Shown one piece after another: positions 1-8,600 of a stretch of DNA of 64,000 nt; the stretch's first letter is position 1, and each line of letters begins with the position of its first letter. The notes beneath the pieces are model-generated. The model saw only the letters and a program-made list of their open reading frames with translations. It searched no databases and was not told where the DNA came from. Source of the stretch: Fodinibius halophilus (lineage in GTDB: Bacteria; Bacteroidota; Rhodothermia; Balneolales; Balneolaceae); NCBI RefSeq assembly GCF_011059105.1, contig NZ_JAALLS010000002.1, positions 62,001-126,000 on the forward strand, written 5' to 3'. A program made the translations under genes and the position numbers.

Positions 1-542
1 CATAATGCTATTCGTTCTTTAAATTTTTCTGACTCTAACGCTTCAAAAAGACTGGCTAATTATTTTATTGGACTAGGCACTGGAAATTACTGTTCTTATC
101 CGCCATATTCATTATAAAAACAATCGTTTAATCCATGGCCAGTTGCACCTACATACCGCAGGGAAAGTTATCCCTATATGTAAAGAAGTTTTACTATGTG
201 GATGGCCATAGCCTACCGTCAATCCATAATTTTTAGCAACTTTATTTTGCAACATCTATTCTGATATTTTGTTGCATATCCGCAGGACGGCAAAACCAGC
301 CGCCCGACGAAACTGTCACTACCTACAAAAAATACACAGGAAGCCCTAGAACTTGAGATTGTCATTAAAAGTTTCAGCATTTCTCCTAATGTCGCTCGTC
401 CTGTGGGGTAGATACTGCCTCGCCACAAAATTATTATTTCCCCTTTGACATAACGTTGTCAGTAGTTCCTATTAACTTATTACAAAGTAAATAAGACTAT
501 ATTAATTCTGTAGGCTAAAAAATTTAGAACTGTTTTATCAAA
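1..542. other. Left-edge region without an intact gene
   Basis: The first 117 bases are open on the plus strand in the frame starting at base 1 and end in TAA at 115-117. They could be the last 38 codons of a gene entering from the left, but the peptide is not recognisable. The minus strand of the same stretch also gives coding-like fragments (for example EALESEKFKERI near the edge), interrupted by stops, so a decayed gene on that strand is equally possible. From 118 to 542 I see no intact gene. Confidence 0.3.
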
Positions 543-782
543 ATGAATAATATTATTTCACCAAAGCTGAAGATACTTGTCTTCCGATCAAATATTGATA
601 CTTCCGAAAAAGTGATGCAAGTGAGAAATGAGCTGACAAGACTGGATCATATCTACCGGGTTGACGTTGATCTGAATAATTCAGAAAACGTTCTGCGCCT
701 GGAATGTCATCCCAGCTTTTCATCTGAGCAACTTGAACAACAAGTGGATAAAATGGGCTTCCACTGCTCTAAACTCAAATGA
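543..782 (+). CDS. Small HMA-like (ferredoxin-fold) protein without metal motif
   Basis: A 79-residue protein whose pattern resembles the beta-alpha-beta-beta-alpha-beta heavy-metal-associated fold: strand KILVFRSNI, helix VMQVRNEL, strands RVDVDL and VLRLEC, helix EQLEQQVDKMG. The CxxC metal-binding motif normally found after the first strand is absent; that position reads SNIDTSEK. It is therefore unlikely to be a classical copper chaperone. A second protein of the same design is encoded at 19195-19431, and both genes end in the same type of hairpin terminator. The function is unknown; fold assignment is by eye. Confidence 0.6.
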   Translation: MNNIISPKLKILVFRSNIDTSEKVMQVRNELTRLDHIYRVDVDLNNSENVLRLECHPSFSSEQLEQQVDKMGFHCSKLK

Positions 783-815
783 GGACAGATCGCAATTTAA
801 ATAAACATTAATAAG

Positions 816-846
816 ACCCCCGGCATTTTTAAAATGCGGGGGATTT
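816..846 (+). terminator. Rho-independent terminator after the HMA-like gene
   Basis: A GC-rich stem CCCCCGGCATTT...AAATGCGGGGG is followed by ATTTACTT, 34 bases after the stop codon at 782. Near-identical hairpins occur at 2942 and 19451. Confidence 0.75.
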
Positions 847-932
847 ACTTCACGGCTATATTTTTTTGCTTATCTAAACTGATAAGCTATCTTCGTTTAT
901 CCCGTTAGGCTAAGCGATTAACAATACCTATT

Positions 933-1745
933 ATGAAATACCGAGAGTTTGCCCCACCTGCCGACTTGCAGCACATCGTTCACTTTTATTGGACTCTGTC
1001 CACGGATAACACCGCCCCGGCTTTTTCTCCCTTTCAAACGATTGCCAATGGTTGTACGGGACTCATCTATCATCATACAAATAACAAGCTGGCTTTTGCT
1101 GAAGACGGTACTAACAAGCTTCCCCGCCTATTTTTGTATGGGCAATTTACCAGTCATGGAGCGCTTTATATGTCTCCCGGCGCCCAGATCATAGGCATCA
1201 CCTTTCATCCCCATATTCTTAAAATGCTTTTCGGATTGGATGCAAATGAGGTCACCGACCAAGCCATTGACGCAGATCTTATCACTCCGGGCTTAGTCAA
1301 TAAACTACAACAAGCGGAAACCGCTGAACAATGCTTTCAGCTTTTTTCAACCTTTCTCCGACAGCACATCCGGCAGAAAGAAAGCAGTAATTTTGCCATT
1401 GCCCACAGCATCGACCGGATCATTCAGTCCGGGGGCAATATCCCAACTCACAAATTGTATAAGTCCCTTAATATTTCAGAGCGTCAGTTTGAACGTCGCT
1501 TTAAACAGAATGTTGGGCTCACACCTAAGTTTTTCTCCCGGGTTATTCGTTTTAAATACGCCCTGAACCAGGTTCGTAACAACAACTACCAGCTGCTTTC
1601 CGATATCGCCTTTGATAATGGCTACGCCGATCAATCTCATTTTACAAGAGAATTCAAAGAGTTTGCCGGGTTGAAGCCCAGTGGATACCGCTCCAGAGAA
1701 GCCACCTTCCTCTGCCAAAAGCTAGAGCAAGCAGTTGCCGTATAG
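933..1745 (+). CDS. AraC-family transcriptional regulator (DUF6597-type sensor domain)
   Basis: A 270-residue regulator. Residues 1-100 resemble the DUF6597 N-terminal domain of AraC proteins (YREFAPPADLQHIVHFYW at the start, GITFHPHILKMLFG around 88-101). Residues 155-258 form the paired helix-turn-helix DNA-binding domain, with ISERQFERRFKQNVGLTPKF at 181-200 and the second helix set IAFDNGYADQSHFTREFKEF at 225-244. It probably controls a nearby or distant operon in response to a small ligand; neither ligand nor target can be read from the sequence. It lies upstream of the epimerase gene but has its own hairpin downstream. Confidence 0.88.
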   Translation: MKYREFAPPADLQHIVHFYWTLSTDNTAPAFSPFQTIANGCTGLIYHHTNNKLAFAEDGTNKLPRLFLYGQFTSHGALYMSPGAQIIGITFHPHILKMLFGLDANEVTDQAIDADLITPGLVNKLQQAETAEQCFQLFSTFLRQHIRQKESSNFAIAHSIDRIIQSGGNIPTHKLYKSLNISERQFERRFKQNVGLTPKFFSRVIRFKYALNQVRNNNYQLLSDIAFDNGYADQSHFTREFKEFAGLKPSGYRSREATFLCQKLEQAVAV

Positions 1746-1785
1746 AGGACTCCATCCATAATACATTAACCTAACTACCCAGAGA

Positions 1786-1818
1786 GACACCTCTAAAAAG
1801 AGATGTCGGTTTTATTCT
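1786..1818 (+). terminator. Hairpin after the AraC regulator
   Basis: GACACCTCT/AGAGATGTC form a stem with one mismatch around an AAAA loop, followed by GGTTTTATT. It lies 40 bases after the stop of the AraC gene, as expected for a weak intrinsic terminator. Confidence 0.5.
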
Positions 1819-1940
1819 ATTGAGCCGATTGTCCATTCCCTATCCTACTCTCACAAGAAAAACAGGCAACACTTCGGCGACAAAGTGTATTGCTGATAAC
1901 AGAGAACATTTCCAAAGAGTAACCTAACCAGATATTAATT

Positions 1941-2843
1941 ATGGATGTATTTATCACCGGGGCAACCGGATATATAGGCTTTAATATAGCTACAACTTTT
2001 CGACGAGCCGGCTATCGTGTGTATGGCCTCACCCGAAGCGAACAAAAAGCACAATGGCTGCAACAACAAGAAATCATTCCTGTAATAGGAGATATGAAAG
2101 ATCCTGACAGCTATCGGGAGATAGCATCACAGTCCGCCGTCATCATTCATGCCGGTATTGATTACGGAGACGATACCATTGCTATCGATCAAACCACTGT
2201 TGATACACTAACCCAAATTTGTAAAGAGGAGGAATCTCCCCAAACCTTTATTTATACCAGTGGCTGCTGGATGCACGGAAATACGGGCTGTGAGCCGGCC
2301 GATGAATCGACACCGATCAATCCTATTGATATCGTTCAATGGCGCCCGGAAATAGAACAACAAGTACTGCAGGGAACAAATGTAAACTCCCTCGTACTGC
2401 GACCGGGCTGCGTATACGGTAAACGTGGGGGAATGACCGGCCAATGGTTCGAAGGGGCTGTCAACGGGACCATCAACGTTGTAGGCGATGGCACCAACTT
2501 CTGGACGATGGTCCACGCCGAAGACCTGGCGGACGCCTACCTGCTTGCCGCAGAAAGTGGTCGTGACGGTGAAGTTTTCGATATCAGTGATCGATCACGA
2601 TATACCGTACGACAGATGGCAGAAGCTGTGGCTCAGTGTGTGGAAGGGGATCCTGAAATTAATTATATCCCTACCGAAGAAGCCGCCAAGAATATAGGCG
2701 TGACGGCCGAGGCAATGGCTATCGATCAGCATATTGTCTCCACGAAAACTGAACGTCAGCTGGGATGGAAGCCTAACCACCGCGGCTTCATCAATGATGT
2801 ACAGATCTATTTTGATGCGTGGAAAGCTCATCAAAAGGATTAG
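1941..2843 (+). CDS. NAD(P)-dependent epimerase/dehydratase-like atypical SDR
   Basis: A 300-residue Rossmann-fold protein of the extended SDR superfamily. The nucleotide-binding loop GATGYIG is at residues 7-13. The strand/turn IYTSGCWMHG and the substrate-side motif RPGCVYGKRGG are both present. The catalytic YxxxK that normally follows the serine strand is not visible: that region reads IVQWRPEIEQQ. It therefore looks like an atypical SDR that may bind nucleotide or use different chemistry. It is transcribed alone and ends at a strong terminator. The substrate is unknown. Confidence 0.8.
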   Translation: MDVFITGATGYIGFNIATTFRRAGYRVYGLTRSEQKAQWLQQQEIIPVIGDMKDPDSYREIASQSAVIIHAGIDYGDDTIAIDQTTVDTLTQICKEEESPQTFIYTSGCWMHGNTGCEPADESTPINPIDIVQWRPEIEQQVLQGTNVNSLVLRPGCVYGKRGGMTGQWFEGAVNGTINVVGDGTNFWTMVHAEDLADAYLLAAESGRDGEVFDISDRSRYTVRQMAEAVAQCVEGDPEINYIPTEEAAKNIGVTAEAMAIDQHIVSTKTERQLGWKPNHRGFINDVQIYFDAWKAHQKD

Positions 2844-2941
2844 CCCTTATCTTTGATAGTAACAGCCCCCCTGTTACGAGTTCTAAACTTACGGCAAGAG
2901 GCAAAATGGAATCAACATCGAAAAAATCATCTAACGATAAA

Positions 2942-2974
2942 ACCCCCGGCATTTTAGAAATGCCGGGGGTTTAT
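2942..2974 (+). terminator. Strong rho-independent terminator
   Basis: A perfect 13-bp stem ACCCCCGGCATTT/AAATGCCGGGGGT with a 3-base loop is followed by TTAT. It is almost the same sequence as the terminators at 816 and 19451. Confidence 0.8.
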
Positions 2975-3001
2975 AAATTTGCTTTATTTATTTTAACCAA
3001 T

Positions 3002-3219
3002 AGCGCGAGCGTCCCGCTCGTGCTGAAGAAGGCAGCCCATATTATTGCACAAGCGAGACGCTTCCGCGATGAGTGTATTGCAGTGACACAATGCATTGTG
3101 TCACTGCTTTATACTTATGCCATATTGTTTTTATACCTAGTGAAAACCGGGTTCTGGCCCCCCTGCTTACTGGTGCTATCTTCTTATAATGCTGGTCCAA
3201 GTTACAAACTTGAACCAGC
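3002..3219. repeat. REP-like palindrome cluster (three hairpins)
   Basis: Three palindromic units lie between two genes. First, GCGAGCGTCCCGCTCGTGC at 3004-3022 is repeated in inverted, slightly diverged form as GCACAAGCGAGACGCTTCCG at about 3048-3067; each copy is also a small hairpin. Second, GCAGTGACACAATG/CATTGTGTCACTGC is a perfect 28-bp palindrome at 3080-3107. Third, GCTGGTCCAAGTT/ACTTGAACCAGC forms a hairpin at 3191-3219 and may also terminate pbpC, which is transcribed toward it. The pattern resembles REP/BIME elements mobilised by RAYT transposases; no transposase is in this window. Confidence 0.65.
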
Positions 3220-3244
3220 TTAATTTGTCAATACCTATGTTGTG

Positions 3245-5629
3245 CTACCGACTCAATATCTCAAAATTGTGCCGTAGGGTAACGCCATCTTCATCAACCA
3301 GCGTAAGGCGATGCTGACCCGGTTCCGGCGACAGAGCCATCTGGTGCGGGGCCTCCGTTTTTCCGAGATATTGCTCATCCAAGTGCCAGTATATTGTTGA
3401 CCGGCTGCCCCGATGTGCCACTTCGAAAACCGTTTTCCCTTTCGAGCCATCCATCTCTTTGGGCACATAGATCTGCGAGGCATCATGTGGGTAAATAAGC
3501 TCCATCGTTACCGTAGCATCAACATCCTGCTCACACTGCTCCAGCAAGGGAGGGAGCATGGCGTAGGAGGGATTGTTCCTCCTGTAATACCACTCTTGCA
3601 CAGGGGGAAGCACAAACCACTCTTTCGATTTCATTTTTGATACCGGCATACAGCGGCTATGCACCCGATACTCTTGAGAGGTATCAAGGTGTACCTTGCG
3701 ATGGTAGGGGCAAACCTCTGTTTTTAATCCGGTAGTGGGTACGGCAACCGTATCCACCGGTGTACAATAGGGACCGGCCCGGTGTCCGCTCTTTCGACAT
3801 ACTGGTACCTCCTTCATAGCATACAGCGGCTCGTGGAACCAACTCGTCTCATCCAGCATATCAAAAAGATCAAAGAGAATAGGACCCGCCGTTTTGTTAC
3901 CAATAAGCCCGGGACGTCCCTCGCCATCGGCATTGCCCACCCACACGCCAATGACATACTCCGGGGTCACCCCAACGGCCCAACCATCGCGAAAACCGTA
4001 GCTAGTGCCCGTTTTCCAGGCTACTTTCCGTGACGACAGATATTGCCGCCAGTTGATCTCATCATCAGGTCGATAGACTTCAAGCATTGCCTCAAAAGTG
4101 GACCACACCGCTCCCGCATTTAAGGAAAATGAATCATTCGAAGGCGTTGGCTCTTTGCCTTCGATATAATGAAGCGGACGACTTTTAAACTGTTTTGTCT
4201 GGGGATCCCTAACATCATAACGATTCATAAATCGGGCAGTAGATGCATACATGCCGGTGATATCCCACAGCGTACCCTCGGCCCCACCCAAGATTAACGA
4301 CAGTCCATAATGTTCGGGGGGATAGTAGAGCGTTTGCATGCCCATCTGCTGTAGGTAATGATGCAGGCGGGGCACACCGTAATCCTGGAGCAAGCGTACC
4401 GCCGGCACATTCAGTGACCGCGAAAGTGCTTCCGAAGCCGGTACTGCACCGGCATACGTTTTGCTAAAGTTCTTAGGGGTATAGTTCGATATTTGAGTAG
4501 GCACATCGGCAACCAGCATATCGGGCAGCAGCATTCCCTCATCCTGCATTAGCATATATAAAAACGGTTTTAAGATACTGCCCGTACTTCGGGGAGCCGT
4601 AACCACATCAACCTTATTTTGGTGATGATTCGCAGGATTTTTGGTATTTCCGATATAGGCTTTCACCGCGCCGGTCCGTACATCGGCAATCACAGCTGCC
4701 GCATTATGTATCTCGTTTTGACGCAACAGCTTATGATGGCGCTGCACTATCTTTTCTGTCTGCTTTTGCAGAGAAATATCTACCGTTGATCGGATACGCT
4801 CCCCCCGATGACCGCCCGAATATAACCTACTCAAAAGATGAGGAGCCCGTTGAGGCAAATCCAACGGTTTGCCCGGCAGCGGTTCTGCTTTAGCCAAGCG
4901 AAAGGTTAACGAATCGAGAGTCCCTTTTTGCATCAGCCGTTTTAGCAGTCGGTTGCGCTTAACCTCCAGGTGCTCACGATTTCTTCCGGGATGAATCAGG
5001 GCGGGACTATTGGGCATTACGGCCAAGGTCGCCGATTCTGCCCATGAAAGTTGTGAGGGCGGGCGACCGAAATAGCGCCATGAAGCAGCTTCCAAGCCTA
5101 CTACATTTCCGCCGAAAGGAGCGTGGGCGGCATAAAGAGCCAAGATCTCTTCCTTGGAATACGAAAGCTCCAGCCGTAGCGCCAGAATCATTTCTTTAAT
5201 CTTCTCCCAATAGGTACGAGGCTGGTTTTTGCGAGATAGCCGAATAACCTGCATCGTAATCGTGCTCGCCCCGCTGACCACCTTCCCGGCTTCAATATTT
5301 TGAATCATGGCCCGGCCGATCGCCGCCGGATTGACGCCCGGATGATAATAAAAAGCATCATCTTCGAACTCCAACAGGGCCTGCTCAAACTTTTGCGGCA
5401 CCTCATCTTTTATCGGGAATCGCCATTGCCCATCTTCGGCAATTTTAGCTCCCAGCAACTGCCCGTTCCGGGCCTCAAGGACCGTGGCATAGGGCACCTC
5501 AAACAGGGGCTGGGGCAGACAGTTCCAAAAAAGCAGCAGTGCCAGAACCATCCCCATACCCAGTGCCAAACGGCCGGGATGGTCTTTGCTCCAATTAAGG
5601 ATATTATTATATAAGCCTTTATCACGCAT
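3245..5629 (-). CDS. pbpC: Penicillin-binding protein 1C
   Basis: A 794-residue bifunctional class A penicillin-binding protein that would polymerise and cross-link peptidoglycan at the inner-membrane surface. A membrane anchor lies near residues 20-42. A GT51 glycosyltransferase domain follows, with the EDDAFYYHPGVNP and GASTITMQVIRLSR motifs. The transpeptidase domain has the SxxK serine in STGSILKPF, SLN as the second motif and KTGTS as the third. A C-terminal BiPBP_C-like domain of about 90 residues is typical of PBP1C. The start ATG overlaps the last base of the upstream alpha-2-macroglobulin stop codon (TAATG), implying translational coupling. This gene pairing is conserved in many bacteria (yfhM-pbpC in E. 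coli). Confidence 0.95.
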   Translation of the reverse strand: MRDKGLYNNILNWSKDHPGRLALGMGMVLALLLFWNCLPQPLFEVPYATVLEARNGQLLGAKIAEDGQWRFPIKDEVPQKFEQALLEFEDDAFYYHPGVNPAAIGRAMIQNIEAGKVVSGASTITMQVIRLSRKNQPRTYWEKIKEMILALRLELSYSKEEILALYAAHAPFGGNVVGLEAASWRYFGRPPSQLSWAESATLAVMPNSPALIHPGRNREHLEVKRNRLLKRLMQKGTLDSLTFRLAKAEPLPGKPLDLPQRAPHLLSRLYSGGHRGERIRSTVDISLQKQTEKIVQRHHKLLRQNEIHNAAAVIADVRTGAVKAYIGNTKNPANHHQNKVDVVTAPRSTGSILKPFLYMLMQDEGMLLPDMLVADVPTQISNYTPKNFSKTYAGAVPASEALSRSLNVPAVRLLQDYGVPRLHHYLQQMGMQTLYYPPEHYGLSLILGGAEGTLWDITGMYASTARFMNRYDVRDPQTKQFKSRPLHYIEGKEPTPSNDSFSLNAGAVWSTFEAMLEVYRPDDEINWRQYLSSRKVAWKTGTSYGFRDGWAVGVTPEYVIGVWVGNADGEGRPGLIGNKTAGPILFDLFDMLDETSWFHEPLYAMKEVPVCRKSGHRAGPYCTPVDTVAVPTTGLKTEVCPYHRKVHLDTSQEYRVHSRCMPVSKMKSKEWFVLPPVQEWYYRRNNPSYAMLPPLLEQCEQDVDATVTMELIYPHDASQIYVPKEMDGSKGKTVFEVAHRGSRSTIYWHLDEQYLGKTEAPHQMALSPEPGQHRLTLVDEDGVTLRHNFEILSR

Positions 5630-8600
5630 TACTTTGGCAATACCACCTCAACCCATTGACCGGCCGTACGCGCATTGACAGCTTCATCATACATCGCACT
5701 CGTTGAAATCGTAGGTAAGTAAAAGGTGCCGGTATAACTGACATTCAGAACCGTGCGGAAGGTTTTACTCTTACGCGGACCAAGGTCGAAATAGGTATAA
5801 ACCCGATCATCCCGGATATCCTGGTACTCCGGCACGGCTGTCGGTTCTTTAAATTTGATATCATCCATGCGGACATTGCGGATCTCCCATCCGGAGGGGA
5901 AAATTTGGGTAAGTGCCAGCTCGCTATATCTCTTATGCGAAGTGGGATTGCTCACCGTTACCTCTGCTACGATATCTGTTCCTTGCGGCAGCTGCGTGGG
6001 ATCAACTTTGTCGCCGTCCAGGGTACGGTAACGCACTTTTTGAACCAGGTTGTTCGATGTTGAGGTTGTATCACCGACCAAGGGAGTACCTTCTTGTATG
6101 AGGCGAGCAAATACTACGCCCTTACTGTTATTTTTCACCGTTACCTGCTGTTGCTGCTGCCCATCAATAGTAAAGGGGACTTGTGATATTGGGGCGGTGG
6201 ATGTTACTGCCCCCTTGCCCGCCCCGGTGATATTATACTGCAGATCAATCTCTTTGGCCGTATCAGAAACATTCAAAAAGCGGGCGATGGCAATGAGACT
6301 ATAGGCCGTCGTTTGCGTGCTCATCCACCGTTTCCGGTTTAACTCCTTGGCAATATCCCGCATGATGGGTGCTGCTTTTTCCCGCTCCTCCATGATGCTC
6401 AGCGTTTCCAGGATCATCGCCTTATCGCGTGTTGCCGAACCATAGGTACGACTCATCTCTCGATACTTTGAGATCTCAGTACTCACTCCGTTGACCAACT
6501 CATCCGCCGCTTCGGCCTGTCCCGCCAACTCGTAGGCTGCCGCAAGACGCCAGGCCACTTTCGGAGACAGGTCGTATTGCTCCCGCAACCTGTTCATTGC
6601 CCCAAGGTCTGGGGTGTTAGCCAAAGCCAAGGTATAGAGGCGATAAGCCTGCGTCAGTCCTTTATTATGGCCTCCTTTTTTCTTGAGCTGCCAGCCTGAA
6701 CTTTTTCTCCGTTGAAAACTATTAATGTTGCTTAACAGCTCAGATGGTACATAGTATCCACGACTTTGCGCTTCCAATAAAAAGTGATAAGCGTAGTTTG
6801 TCCCCCACTCATTGGCATGATTGTGGCCCGGCCAGTATCCGAGTCCACCGGAAGAGGTTTGAAACGACTTTAATCGCTCAATAGCCGCATCTACATGCTT
6901 CTGGATTTTCTGTTTGCGCCCCTCACTGATATCCATAATTATCGGCAAATATAGCTGTGGGAATACGGACGAAGTGACCTGCTCAATACATCCATGGGGA
7001 TATTGAATGAGATACTTCAGGCGTCGCCCGAGGTCAATAGGAGGGATTGTTGAAACCTCAAAAACTCCTGTATTCGTCCCGGCCAAGCCTACGGGCGTAT
7101 AGTCAAAAGACCACTCTTCACCGGCCTCCAGCACTTTGTTATACAGATCCGTAACCGGCGGGTTGGGATTGCGCACCTTAATATCAATATCATGATGTGC
7201 CGTTTCACTTCCACTGAGGGCATCGATCTGTACCTTTCCGGCTCCAATACTAGACTTCACCTTCAGCTTAAACCGAATGGTTTTCTCCCCCGGTTCTTCA
7301 AAAGAGACCGTATGTGCAGAAACATCCTCGATATCAAAAAGCTCGTTTGCCTCTACCTGTACCTCCACCTGCTCAATATCATCATTCATTGCAAATACGC
7401 TCACCGGAAGCGTTACCTTTTCGCCCGGTCCAAGGACCCTGGGAAGCGTTCCCTGCACCATTACAGGCTTACGGACAGGCGTATCTTTTTCAGCATGACC
7501 ATACGCGCCATCCTGACCGGCCACTACCATCGTTCGCACCGATCCCACATAGTTGGGTACATCAATGGAATGCCGGTTTGTGGTGCCCTCTTTAAGCTCG
7601 AAGGGGCCAACAAAACGAACCATCGGCTCAAAACGGTTAACTTCGGTGCTTTCTTGTCCCCCTTCTGCATCTTGATCACCCCCGATAGAGAGTATTCTAT
7701 TCATACTTCCGGCATAGGCACTGGCCACATGATCAAACAGATCCCATGTTTTAACGCCCAATGCCTCGCGGGCATAAAAGCTGTTATGAGGAGCAGGCGT
7801 ACTAAAGTTCGTGAGATCGAGCAATCCTTCATCCACCATAGCCACTGTATAGGTCATCGCCCGCCCGTTCTCTTCACTTACTTCTATATCAACCGTTGAC
7901 TCCGGGCGAAGCTCGGAGGGCAGCTCCACGGTGGGATTAAGTTGGGTAGCCGGATTTTCAACCGAAATAGGGATGACCCCATACATTCGAATCGGCCGAT
8001 CGTTTTGCTTCTGCCCGTGCGGCTGCATCATCAGCACATGGGCATAGATATTGGGCGCCATATCTTTAGACGCCAAAAAGCTGGCCTTGGTTTGTTCTTT
8101 CTGCGTATCTACCCAAAACTTCTGCAGAACTTTCGATCCGGATTCCAGGCTCACCAGGGCCTTGCCGTCCGCACTGCTGGGGATAGTGAGCGTTACTTCT
8201 TCTCCGACCTCATATTTTTCCTTATCCGATTCAAAACTCAACCGCGAAGGATTACCCACTTGGTTATTTCTGAAATAACTCCAGCCCAGATAAAAGGTTT
8301 CACCGGTACTGCTACCCGAGACCACATCCGTAACCCGAACCATAAATCGCCCCCACCGATACTCATCAATATTAAAATCTACCTGGGTCTTACCATCGCC
8401 ATCGGTTCGGGTTTCGGTTGAAAAGACTGATTCCACATCGCGCCGGCCGAAGTACTGACTCAGGTTTTCATTCGACTTCTCCCACCACCAACGCCAGTCA
8501 ATTTTAAAGATCTCCACCTTCACTTTTTGGCGAGGTGCAGGCTCCCCGTCAATATCTAAAGAGACCAGATCCAGGGTATGGGTTTTATCCCGGTCGAGCA

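Noticed and set aside
2819-3223. A 134-codon plus-strand reading frame covering the terminator and the palindrome cluster
   Set aside because: It overlaps the epimerase end and consists largely of terminator and REP sequence; the peptide has no coding character.
7192-7899. Long plus-strand frame inside the alpha-2-macroglobulin gene
   Set aside because: Antisense shadow of a well-supported gene; the peptide is His/Arg/Thr-rich and family-less.
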